Below, piece after piece: positions 25,329 through 33,388 of a DNA stretch of 64,000 bases (the first letter of the stretch is position 1; every line of letters starts with the position of its first letter). Made by a program: the position numbers and the translations under genes. Under the pieces are notes generated by a model, which was given only the letters and a program-made list of their open reading frames with translations, was not told the DNA's origin and ran no database searches. Source of the DNA: Shewanella pealeana ATCC 700345 (GTDB lineage: Bacteria; Pseudomonadota; Gammaproteobacteria; Enterobacterales; Shewanellaceae). The stretch lies in assembly GCF_000018285.1 (NCBI RefSeq), contig NC_009901.1, positions 3,905,001 to 3,969,000 on the forward strand, written 5' to 3'.

Positions 25329-27182
25329 TTAAAACGCTTGGTAGCTAACGCTGAAGAATAACTCTCTTCCAGGGCTAAAGTAGTTCTGATCTGAGATAAT
25401 CTCTTCATCAAACAGGTTGTTCGCCTTTAAGCGTAGGCTCCATGCATCATCAATCTGGAAACCCAAACTCAAATCGAGCTTATGATAGGCATCTAAGTAC
25501 TGCTCATAGCCAGCATAACGCTTACCTTGATAATGATAGTTAGCAAGTAGATCAAACTGCTGCCAAGTGTAGCTCAGTAAATAGTTGAACTCATTCTCAC
25601 TGCGACCGATAAGTTGTTCATCAGTTTGCTTGTTTTCTGCATTTAGGTAGGTGTAACCCAGCTGATGTTCTAGCCCTAACAGTTGATAATTTGCCGAAAG
25701 CTCTACACCTGTGATCTTAGCTTCATTGATGTTCGCAGGCTTCCAGATATCCCAACCAAAATCATCTTGCTCACCAGTTGGTGCCCAGGCAATAAGGTTA
25801 TCAATCTTATTCTGGAACACACTGATATAGGCGCGAAGATCTTGATTATTAAAATGCAGCGTCAGCTCATAACTCTCTGCCGTTTCTGAGATCAAGTCAG
25901 AGTTACCAGAGTCAGGCCAGTATAGATCGTTAAAGGTTGGCGCCTTAAAAGCCGTGCCCGTGGTCGCTGCTATTCGCCATTGTTCATTAAACTGATAGGC
26001 TAAACTGGCATTATAGGAAGTTTCGCTATCGATATTTTCCACATCATCGTAGCGTACAGCCACTTCGGCTAGCAACTTGCTCCATTGCTTCTGGATTAAT
26101 GCGTATGCGCCGAAAAGGTCTCGCTCGTCTTGGGCGTAGTCGCCTCTGACCTGCTCTCTTGACCAGTCAATACCGCCGGTAATAGTCAGATCATCTGCCG
26201 CTAAATACTGATTGCTCCAGTTAACTTGATCGCGCTTAGTTTCAAACTCTGCAATGGCAACACTCGCATCATCACCGCGGAAATTTTCATTTGAATCTTG
26301 TGATTGACTCACGGCTAACTTGCTAGTGAACTGCTCACGACTGTACTGGGTAGCAAGACTCCAAAGATAGTTTTCATAATCTGACTCATCGGCCGAACCT
26401 GAGGCGTAGATGTCATCGTATTGGGTATTGCCCTTATCGTACTGGCCATTCCAAAGTGCTTGCCAGTTTTGATTAATTTGCTGCGACCCTTTCAATGAAA
26501 GCGCATTACGCTTGTAACCGTCGTCATCGTTCTCGACTTCGGCGCCATTATATACATCATAGCCGTCAGACTGTTCATGGTTAACGGCAAGTGTGGTGTT
26601 TCCGTCGCCATGATTCATGCCTGCGCCAAATGAGCCTCGAACATAGTCATTGCTGCCATATTCGGCACCAGCAAACCACTCGCCACCTTTAAGCTCACGG
26701 GTAAATATTTGAATAACGCCGCCTATAGCATCGCTGCCCCATACAGACGCCCGCGGACCTTTAAGCACTTCTATACGCTCGATGTTCTCAGGAGATAGGG
26801 TATTAAAACTGACAGTACCTAAGGTTGCAGAGCCAACCTTTACGCCGTCAACTAGCACTAGAACATGATTTGAATTACTACCGCGAACACTAATAGAAGT
26901 AGCCTGACCCGCACCACCATTGCGAGATACACTGACGCCAGGAAGCGTTTCTAGTACATCGGCAACCGATTTAGGGTTAAGACGCGCGATTTCTTCACGC
27001 TCAATCGTATTGATAACTGTCAGTTGCTGATCTACCGTTCTGTCAAAACGTGATCCTGTTACAGTAATCGTTTCATCGATTGTCGCTGAGCTTGCTCCGA
27101 GATCTTCGGCGGTCGCTGTGAATGCAGTAAAGCTGATAAGACTGCTAATTAGCAGTGCAATTTTAGAGGGTTGTGTTCCCAT
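25329..27182 (-). CDS. btuB: TonB-dependent vitamin B12 receptor
   Basis: Outer membrane receptor that imports cobalamin with energy from TonB. 617 residues: signal peptide ending FTATAEDLG, a TonB-box-like DETITVTG, a plug domain (about 45-150; NPKSVADVLETLPGVSV, then VLKGPRASVWGSDAIGG) and a 22-stranded barrel ending with a C-terminal Phe. A cobalamin riboswitch lies in the leader, which makes the substrate assignment firm. The periplasmic binding protein and ABC transporter genes are not next to it in this window. Confidence 0.93.
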   Translation of the reverse strand: MGTQPSKIALLISSLISFTAFTATAEDLGASSATIDETITVTGSRFDRTVDQQLTVINTIEREEIARLNPKSVADVLETLPGVSVSRNGGAGQATSISVRGSNSNHVLVLVDGVKVGSATLGTVSFNTLSPENIERIEVLKGPRASVWGSDAIGGVIQIFTRELKGGEWFAGAEYGSNDYVRGSFGAGMNHGDGNTTLAVNHEQSDGYDVYNGAEVENDDDGYKRNALSLKGSQQINQNWQALWNGQYDKGNTQYDDIYASGSADESDYENYLWSLATQYSREQFTSKLAVSQSQDSNENFRGDDASVAIAEFETKRDQVNWSNQYLAADDLTITGGIDWSREQVRGDYAQDERDLFGAYALIQKQWSKLLAEVAVRYDDVENIDSETSYNASLAYQFNEQWRIAATTGTAFKAPTFNDLYWPDSGNSDLISETAESYELTLHFNNQDLRAYISVFQNKIDNLIAWAPTGEQDDFGWDIWKPANINEAKITGVELSANYQLLGLEHQLGYTYLNAENKQTDEQLIGRSENEFNYLLSYTWQQFDLLANYHYQGKRYAGYEQYLDAYHKLDLSLGFQIDDAWSLRLKANNLFDEEIISDQNYFSPGRELFFSVSYQAF

Positions 27183-27317
27183 TTACCTTTGACTCCTAAA
27201 GGAAAACGGGGCAAAAACGTCACGGTGATACGAGCAATAAATGGCAAGTGCTATTGTTTGTTTTGCTCGTTAATTGCCGCATTTCGAGATCTGCCCGCCG
27301 AAATCATCGAAATCACT

Positions 27318-27475
27318 TTGTTGGCCGGTCTCCGGACTTAGGTTCAGTGTTAGAAACTAACACGCGAATACAAGCTTTAAACGCCTATCCATTAAGGCGC
27401 GCTCGTCTCTCACCATTCACCGTTGCGGGGGCAGTGCCAGAATTTAACTGACTTCCCGATTATCCCTAATACCAA
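27318..27475 (-). ncRNA. Cobalamin riboswitch controlling btuB
   Basis: On the minus strand the leader contains GGCACTGCCCCCGCAACGGT and, further 3', the B12 box AGTCCGGAGACCGGCC, both diagnostic of the cobalamin aptamer. The B12 box lies at about 27322-27338, roughly 140 bases before the btuB start. Expected effect: repression of btuB when adenosylcobalamin is present. Confidence 0.93.
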
Positions 27476-27479
27476 ATAG

Positions 27480-27760
27480 GTATATGTTACAGCTGTAACT
27501 TAAGGCACCAATAAAGTTGACTAAAATAGTATTTTTTCTAATAGCATGCTTTTTAATAGCATGATGCTTATCGCTCAAGAGTAAAAAAACGTCACTTTTG
27601 AGAGTGCGCGCATTATAGACGTCTATACGGTTAAATGTCTAACTTAACTAGATTTTAAAGCGCTATTTTAGACGAAGAATATTCACCCACCGAATAACAT
27701 TAGTATATTTACTTTAAATATCAGCTTGATAAGGCTTGGTTGTATAAGTCGATTAATGCC
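27480..27760. other. AT-rich intergenic DNA, no gene seen
   Basis: The stretch between the riboswitch and the next gene holds the likely btuB promoter. It includes ATACCAAATAGGTAT and two close repeats of the phrase AATAGCATG. No gene or RNA is recognised. Confidence 0.5.
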
Positions 27761-28408
27761 TTAATACAGACTTAAAGGTGTAATGCTCGACAGGAACTCT
27801 TGGTGATTGTGGGCTTGGATTGGCGGATTTTGCTTAGTAAAAGCCTCACCTCGAATCGATTTATGAATTAAATACAGATCCTGCTTTCCCCTTACGACAA
27901 TGTAATGCCCTATTTCTCCTTGAGTCACAACTTTATTCGTTCCAATCGCTGCTGCCGACTTAAGGTGAGAGTTAGGTATTACAGTACAGCCTATTATTGC
28001 ACTTGCTGTTTCATGGTTATTGAGCGGCTCACTCGGTAAACTTTCAAGCACAGTCTCGCCTTGGCAACGTTCAAAATATACCGCCGCCATCGTCTCTAAA
28101 AATGCCTGTGGGCTCACGTCCTGCGCCACATCTTTAAAGCCCTGTACACACAGCATAGATGACCAAGTATGTAACGCTTCAGATGCGGGAACAAACTCAG
28201 CAGAGTACATAGTACCTTGCTGCTGTGTATAGGCTAACTTCCAATCTAGTGGCAAGTTAAAGTTAAGGGTTTGGCTAAATATCGCTAACTTTTTAGGGGC
28301 TTTAGCGACTTGCGTCTCAGCTGAACCCGCGCTTACCCAAAAAGACGGAATAGCTAAAAAAATTGCGCTCAGCATACCCGTCGCTACGCGAGGAAAGTAT
28401 GAACTCAT
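27761..28408 (-). CDS. Secreted protein of unknown function
   Basis: A 215-residue protein with an N-terminal signal segment (about 1-31, ending VSAGSAE), so exported. The mature part is a mix of strands and helices with three Cys (MLCVQGF, FERCQGE, IIGCTV). The ATG at 28408 is preferred over an in-frame upstream one because it opens a clean signal peptide. I do not recognise the family. It lies between btuB and the blaI-like gene, divergent from the latter, and could be controlled from that shared region. Confidence 0.6.
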   Translation of the reverse strand: MSSYFPRVATGMLSAIFLAIPSFWVSAGSAETQVAKAPKKLAIFSQTLNFNLPLDWKLAYTQQQGTMYSAEFVPASEALHTWSSMLCVQGFKDVAQDVSPQAFLETMAAVYFERCQGETVLESLPSEPLNNHETASAIIGCTVIPNSHLKSAAAIGTNKVVTQGEIGHYIVVRGKQDLYLIHKSIRGEAFTKQNPPIQAHNHQEFLSSITPLSLY

Positions 28409-28615
28409 ACCTATACAAACCTTGTTGATGGTAGTTTCTGGGCAGTATTCTATCTGGGCATATGTAAAAGTGGTACTTAAATAATTAATTTTTGTTAAAT
28501 CCTGTCGCACATTTAGTTAACCCAGGCGAACTTTTAGCCCCTTATTTAACAATGACTTATATTGCCACGCCTAACCTAGATTAAAAAACACACTAAAAAT
28601 CACTTGCACAAACTG

Positions 28616-28653
28616 ATTACATTTGTAATCTTAATTGAAATTACAAACGTAAT
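28616..28653. promoter_or_regulatory. Twin BlaI-type operators
   Basis: Two dyads, ATTACATTTGTAAT at 28616-28629 and ATTACAAACGTAAT at 28640-28653, are 24 bp apart centre to centre. They resemble BlaI/MecI boxes built around TACA-N2-TGTA. They lie directly in front of the blaI-like start and should mediate autoregulation. Confidence 0.7.
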
Positions 28654-28666
28654 CGAAGAGAAAGCA

Positions 28667-29044
28667 ATGAAAGAGATCAGTAATGCAGAGTTGTGCGTAC
28701 TCAATGTCCTGTGGCAATCCTCACCTATCAGTGCCAGTGATGTCATAGGTGAACTTTCTCGCACCCATGACTGGCACCAGAAAACCGTAAAAACATTACT
28801 CAACCGCCTAGTAAAGAAGCAAGCCATTGGCTTTGAAAAACAGGGGCGCTCCTACCTTTATAGTCCGCTAATCAGGCAGAGTGAGTATCAACTCAAGGAG
28901 AGTGAGTCTTTTATCGAACGGTTATTTTCAGGACGAATCGCGCCCTTGGTCGCAGGATTTGCTAAGCAGAATAAGCTCAGCGCGGAGGATGTCGACGAGC
29001 TACAACAGCTGATAGACACGTGGAAAAAGGATAACAAGTCATGA
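28667..29044 (+). CDS. BlaI/MecI-family transcriptional repressor
   Basis: A 125-residue winged helix-turn-helix repressor: ISNAELCVLNVLWQSSPISA, then THDWHQKTVKTLLNRLVKKQAI as recognition region, then a dimerisation helix. The start MKEISNAE at 28667 follows GAAGAG and is preferred to an in-frame upstream ATG at 28604, which would overlap the operator. It overlaps the following M56 metallopeptidase gene by four bases (ATGA), so they form a coupled pair. No beta-lactamase gene is adjacent, so the regulated function is unknown. Confidence 0.92.
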   Translation: MKEISNAELCVLNVLWQSSPISASDVIGELSRTHDWHQKTVKTLLNRLVKKQAIGFEKQGRSYLYSPLIRQSEYQLKESESFIERLFSGRIAPLVAGFAKQNKLSAEDVDELQQLIDTWKKDNKS

Positions 29045-30234
29045 TGCTATGGATGGCGCAGCAGACCCTTTTACTCTCATTAGTATGTGGCGGCTTACTC
29101 TTGAGTCACCGTTTATTGCAGCAACACCTTGGCGCCCACAGAACCTATCATTTGTGGCTAGCCATTCCCGCTCTGCTCATCAGCTCAGCCATAATGGTAA
29201 TGCTTCCCTCTCCTCTTAGTGCAGTGCAAGCCAACCAACTTGCTCACTACAGCGTGATGGCGGGCAAGGCAATCTCTGCCGTACAAACCACAGATTATGC
29301 GAACTTATTACTGCTTACATGGTTAGTTGGCGTAGGAATTATGTTCATCCTACTACTATTACAAGCCATAGGGTTGAAACGGATATTGCGTACAGCAATC
29401 CCCCTTGAGCATCAAGATGCAGCGCTGCCAACACTGCAACACCCTAGTGTGCAGTCGCCCATGCTGGTCGGTATTAGCAATGCAAAAATCTTACTTCCAA
29501 CTAGTTTTAATCGCTTGTCGGATGATGAGCGGCAGTCAATTATCGCTCATGAACAATACCACCATCAGCGCCGAGACCTAATCAGCAATCTACTCGCCTA
29601 CTTAACCCTAACGGTTTTCTGGTTCAATCCTCTATGCTGGCTGGCTTACCGACGCTTTAGAGACGATCAAGAGTTGTCTTGCGATGCCCATGTCACCCGA
29701 GCGTTAAGCAAGCAACAAAAAATCAGTTATAGCCAAGTGCTATTAGCCTACTCCCAGCAAGCTCATCACGGCCTGCTACACACTCACTATGGAAATAAAA
29801 ACATACTCAAGGAGCGAATAATGCAAATGAAAACCTCTCAGAAAGGACAAAGTGGCTTAGCCATTATAGGCCTCACTATCTGCCTCGGACTAAGTGGCCT
29901 ACTACTGAACCAACAGGTACAGGCTGGTGCGCACGAGCATAATGAGGTTCATCCCTTAACCCGTGTTGAACCTAAATATCCAATTTCGGCAGTCGAGGCT
30001 CACCAGAGCGGCTTTGTGAAGCTTAAGTTTGATATCAGCCCTAGCGGCGCAGTAAGTAATGTCAGCGTGATTAAGTCATCGCCAGAAGCTGTATTTGATA
30101 AGTCAGCAGTTACCGCACTTGAGCAATGGCGCTATAAAGAGTCAACCAAGGGATTCAAAGGCGCAAAAGTGCAGCTCGATTTTATGATTGAGCCACCGGC
30201 AACCGATGTTGAGCGCATTAAAGTGACGCCTTAA
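29041..30234 (+). CDS. BlaR1-family M56 metallopeptidase with TonB C-terminal domain
   Basis: Membrane sensor-protease that is expected to inactivate the BlaI-like repressor. 397 residues: three N-terminal membrane helices (about 6-24, 37-55, 88-112), a zinc site AHEQYHHQRRD (His170, Glu171, His174), a further helix near 275-293 and a periplasmic TonB C-terminal-like domain (about 303-395; VEPKYPISA, ALEQWRYK). There is no penicillin-binding sensor domain, so the signal is not a beta-lactam bound in the BlaR1 way. The TonB-like domain takes the sensor place. Confidence 0.88.
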   Translation: MMLWMAQQTLLLSLVCGGLLLSHRLLQQHLGAHRTYHLWLAIPALLISSAIMVMLPSPLSAVQANQLAHYSVMAGKAISAVQTTDYANLLLLTWLVGVGIMFILLLLQAIGLKRILRTAIPLEHQDAALPTLQHPSVQSPMLVGISNAKILLPTSFNRLSDDERQSIIAHEQYHHQRRDLISNLLAYLTLTVFWFNPLCWLAYRRFRDDQELSCDAHVTRALSKQQKISYSQVLLAYSQQAHHGLLHTHYGNKNILKERIMQMKTSQKGQSGLAIIGLTICLGLSGLLLNQQVQAGAHEHNEVHPLTRVEPKYPISAVEAHQSGFVKLKFDISPSGAVSNVSVIKSSPEAVFDKSAVTALEQWRYKESTKGFKGAKVQLDFMIEPPATDVERIKVTP

Positions 30235-30243
30235 GCTAGAGTA

Positions 30244-30285
30244 AAAGATGAAAGCTAGTACTGATTGGTATTAGCTTTCATCTTT
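30244..30285. repeat. 14-bp inverted repeat with a repeat-A end motif in its loop
   Basis: AAAGATGAAAGCTA and its exact reverse complement flank a 14-base loop GTACTGATTGGTAT, which carries the terminal motif of repeat family A. It starts 9 bp after the M56 gene stop and may also work as a terminator for it. Confidence 0.65.
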
Positions 30286-30331
30286 GTAGAGCTAGATTAT
30301 TCGCGCTATTTATAAAAGCTATTTACCAGAG

Positions 30332-31117
30332 CTATTTAGACTGCATCGACATCTCATCCACTAAACGATAGACGGTATAAGTCGTCGACTTAAAGTTTTC
30401 CGACCAATCTTCTAAAAGCTCCTCAGCTTTTCCCTCATTGCCCATATGTTTGGCTAATGCCTGTGCAAAGGAGCTATCCGGTGGTGTCATTTCGGCATAA
30501 TTTTTATAAGGGATCACTAAGCTTAAGCCGCCCTTGCCGCCGATGCGTTGCCCCCAAGACCAAGAATATGGCCACTTCATTGCTTTAGCACTGTCACTGA
30601 GCACTTTCTTCATCGCTTCAACGTCTCTCCAACTGCCCATCTTGACGCGATAATCCGTCACCGCAAAGTAGCGATAAGCTTGCTCTTCTGGCCAATGACT
30701 ATTGGCAAAGTCGACTCGAGTGTAGAAGTGCTCGTAGCGCGCAATGTACTGATCCACATTGGCGTACCAATGCTCGAGTATCTTGTTATCAGACTGCCAT
30801 TTTTGGTATGCATCGACATCATTCCATTTGGTACAGCAATATCTAACGATATAACGATCCATTCTTGTTCCTATCACCGGCCGATAGACTTTCCAGTCTC
30901 TAGCGTCACCTTTCTCTGCGCGAAATTGAATGTGCTTTTTAAAGGCTGTCTCAAATTGCGCTTCTTGACCGGGATTAGGGATCATCACCCAGACATCGGC
31001 TAATGAGTCTGGCTTAGCCTCAGCGGCTTGTACCGATAATGTCAGACTCAGTAGGGTAACCAGACTCAGTAGGGTAACCAGACTCAGCAGTAAGCCTTTT
31101 AAAATAGAGTTTTTCAT
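30332..31117 (-). CDS. Secreted protein, possibly dimeric alpha-beta barrel fold
   Basis: A 261-residue exported protein. The signal peptide (about 1-32) contains a perfect internal duplication, LLSLVT repeated, caused by an 18-bp DNA repeat. The mature part seems to be two related halves, each with an ADVWVMIPNPGQEAQFETAF-like or YFAVTDYRVKMGSW-like strand-helix unit, which suggests an antibiotic-biosynthesis-monooxygenase or NIPSNAP-like alpha-beta barrel. I cannot name the family. ATG is preceded by AAGGA. It is monocistronic, with repeat family A directly upstream. Confidence 0.65.
   Translation of the reverse strand: MKNSILKGLLLSLVTLLSLVTLLSLTLSVQAAEAKPDSLADVWVMIPNPGQEAQFETAFKKHIQFRAEKGDARDWKVYRPVIGTRMDRYIVRYCCTKWNDVDAYQKWQSDNKILEHWYANVDQYIARYEHFYTRVDFANSHWPEEQAYRYFAVTDYRVKMGSWRDVEAMKKVLSDSAKAMKWPYSWSWGQRIGGKGGLSLVIPYKNYAEMTPPDSSFAQALAKHMGNEGKAEELLEDWSENFKSTTYTVYRLVDEMSMQSK
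31043..31090. repeat. 18-bp tandem repeat in a signal-peptide coding region
   Basis: CAGACTCAGTAGGGTAAC occurs twice in full (31043-31060, 31061-31078) and once in part (31079-31090). Because the unit is a multiple of three, copy number changes only the length of the hydrophobic core. Confidence 0.85.
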
Positions 31118-31132
31118 TACATCTATCCTTTT

Positions 31133-31399
31133 ATACCAATCAGTATAAAGATTTGGTCGCTCAGCGAGAGTTTAGCGGCACTGAGACAAGGCAACGAGTG
31201 AAGAGCATAGTTATTCTACGTTTAAGCTCGTTAACACAGTATCAGAGCCGCTAAAACTCGCCATTCTGGAGCGTTTTTGGCTGCCTACTTCTACGTTGAA
31301 CAACTTCACAAGGGAACAACCATTCTTTCAGTTATTCACCTTGAATTAGTTTGCCAAAAAACGCTCTGAGTAGATCAACTTCTTATACTGATTGGTATT
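31133..31399 (+). repeat. Interspersed repeat family A, copy 3 (MITE-like)
   Basis: A 267-bp element bounded by ATACCAATCAGTATA and TATACTGATTGGTATT, same orientation as copy 1 at 278. The internal sequence follows copy 1 closely from end to end. It begins 15 bp upstream of the start codon of the secreted protein gene at 31117, so it must contain or displace that promoter. Confidence 0.82.
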
Positions 31400-31550
31400 A
31401 AATGAGTTATTTAGCAGTCCGATTGACAGCGAATCATTGAAAACAAAGGCTAATCAGCAAGAAAATGAGGTGCTGTAAATCGAAAGTCGTACTAAAGCCT
31501 AGCAAGGATTGGGCGATTGTGCGGGATATTTGGAACATGCAGTAAACACA

Positions 31551-31578
31551 AAAAAGCGAATGCACGGCATTCGCTTTT
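31551..31578 (-). terminator. Terminator after the FMN reductase gene
   Basis: AAAAAGCGAATGC / GCATTCGCTTTT hairpin with a three-base loop; T-run on the minus strand. Confidence 0.82.
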
Positions 31579-31608
31579 CATGTTTAAATTTTAGTATTCG
31601 ATTCAGTG

Positions 31609-32130
31609 CTAGAGCAGTGCTAACGCACTCTTCAACTTATCTTGCAACTCTGGGTTACGCAGCTGTTGCTTCTCCATGTCGAAGTTATCGAAGAAACTTG
31701 GTACAGATAGTGAGGCTTTCACATCTGCAGCAAAGTATGGCGCCGAGCCCGCTGCCGCAGCCAATACACTCGACGCACCACCTGGGCCTGGAGATGTAGC
31801 CAGCAATACCATTGGCTTATTCTGGAATACTTTCATATCGATACGCGATGTCCAGTCAAACAAATTCTTATAGGCCGCTGTGTATGAACCATTATGCTCG
31901 GCAAAAGAGATGATAATCGCATCGGCTTCACCGATTTTGGCAAAGAACTTTTGCGCCTGTTCAGGCTGACCTAGCTCCTCTTCTCTGTCTTGACTAAAAA
32001 TAGGCATTTCGTAGTCGTTAATATCGAGAATTTCAACGTCTGCGCCGTCCACTAACGAAGCGGCATAGGTTGCAAGTTGCTTGTTAATTGACTTAGAACT
32101 GCTGCTCGCTGCAAAGGCTAATAGTTTCAT
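31609..32130 (-). CDS. NADPH-dependent FMN reductase family protein
   Basis: A 173-residue flavodoxin-like protein. The phosphate-binding loop is FAASSSSKSINKQLA near the N-terminus; a second flavin contact is ISFAEHNGSYTAAYKN and a third LATSPGPGGASS. It probably reduces FMN or quinones with NADPH in the cytoplasm. It is divergent from a LysR gene with a 206-bp gap, which is likely its regulator. Confidence 0.88.
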   Translation of the reverse strand: MKLLAFAASSSSKSINKQLATYAASLVDGADVEILDINDYEMPIFSQDREEELGQPEQAQKFFAKIGEADAIIISFAEHNGSYTAAYKNLFDWTSRIDMKVFQNKPMVLLATSPGPGGASSVLAAAAGSAPYFAADVKASLSVPSFFDNFDMEKQQLRNPELQDKLKSALALL

Positions 32131-32336
32131 AATTGGACTCTCTATTCTGTTGGCTTATGCTAACGGCAATTCATCAGCACCTTTAATTAATTATCACTGT
32201 AACCATTAGCAACTAGGCTAAGTTTTGAGCGACAACCCGATGTAGAGCAGTGTATATTAGATGCCAGTTGTGATTAATGGCCTAAAAAGATATTAACTAT
32301 TTCCATATAACTGTTAATCGGCGTCTGGACTCAAGA

Positions 32337-33230
32337 ATGAATAAACTGTTTGATGGTATCGTGATATTTGTGCAAGTGGTAAAGAGTGCAGGTTTCTCCG
32401 CCGCGGCAGAAGTCTTGGGACACTCCACCTCCTATGTCAGCAAGGAGGTCAATAAACTGGAGTCTAGACTCGGAGTGCGACTGCTCAATAGAACCACGCG
32501 CTCGATAGGCTTAACCCCTGAGGGAGATGCCTATTATCAGCAGTGCCTACAATTGATTAGCGACGCCGAGCAGGCGATAGGCTTAATCACTCAACATGAT
32601 GTGAGCCCTCGTGGAGTACTAAAACTCAGTTGTCCCGTCGGTTTCGCCCAGCAACACCTCAAGCCCATTATCTCCGAATACCTAAAGCGTTACCCCAATG
32701 TGAGTTTAGATTTAGATCTAAGTGATAAGCGCACCGATGTGATTGCCGATGGTTATGATTTGGCCATTAGAGCATCGGCGCAGCTGGAAGAATCCAGCCT
32801 CATCTGCCGTAAGCTCTATAGCTGTAAAGCTTATACTGTGGCGTCGAAAGAATACATTTCACGCCATGGTAAACCTCACCACCCCAGAGAGCTCGAGACA
32901 CATAACGGGATCTGTTACTCCAACCATAAACAGCCAAGCAGATGGGATTACATTGACCATGACGGCAAACACTTTTCGGTGGATATTAGGCCAAAGATCC
33001 TCTGTAACAACGGCAACATGCAGCTAAATCTAGCGCTGGCGGGACATGGCATCACTCGCTTACCTAACTTCTATATGCAAGGTGAACTCGAAAATGATCA
33101 GTTAGAGATCCTGTTTGACAAGTTTCCCAGCGCCAATATTGATGTGTTCGTGGTTTACCCAAGCCGCAAACACCTATCGCCCAAAGTCAGAGCCTTTATC
33201 GATCTGGCTGCCGAACGGTTAGCTGGATAG
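32337..33230 (+). CDS. LysR-family transcriptional regulator
   Basis: A 297-residue LysR protein: helix-turn-helix at about 5-62 (FSAAAEVLGHSTSYVSKEV, NRTTRSIGLTPEG) and an effector domain in which YDLAIRAS is visible. Close in type to CrgA/DhcR-like regulators. Divergent position relative to the FMN reductase suggests that gene as target. The effector is unknown. The ATG directly follows the sequence CTCAAGA, with no strong ribosome site. Confidence 0.9.
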   Translation: MNKLFDGIVIFVQVVKSAGFSAAAEVLGHSTSYVSKEVNKLESRLGVRLLNRTTRSIGLTPEGDAYYQQCLQLISDAEQAIGLITQHDVSPRGVLKLSCPVGFAQQHLKPIISEYLKRYPNVSLDLDLSDKRTDVIADGYDLAIRASAQLEESSLICRKLYSCKAYTVASKEYISRHGKPHHPRELETHNGICYSNHKQPSRWDYIDHDGKHFSVDIRPKILCNNGNMQLNLALAGHGITRLPNFYMQGELENDQLEILFDKFPSANIDVFVVYPSRKHLSPKVRAFIDLAAERLAG

Positions 33231-33388
33231 CCGTTCGACAATGTTAATCTTTATGGCTACTTTCTAGATAAATAGCTTTAAAGTTAACCATCTACAAACT
33301 TATAATCGAGCAGCCCCCTCCCCTGTGGCTGAGTAGCATTCGACCAAGACGCATTCTTCGGGGAGTTCAAACAACTTAGGTGACTTGT

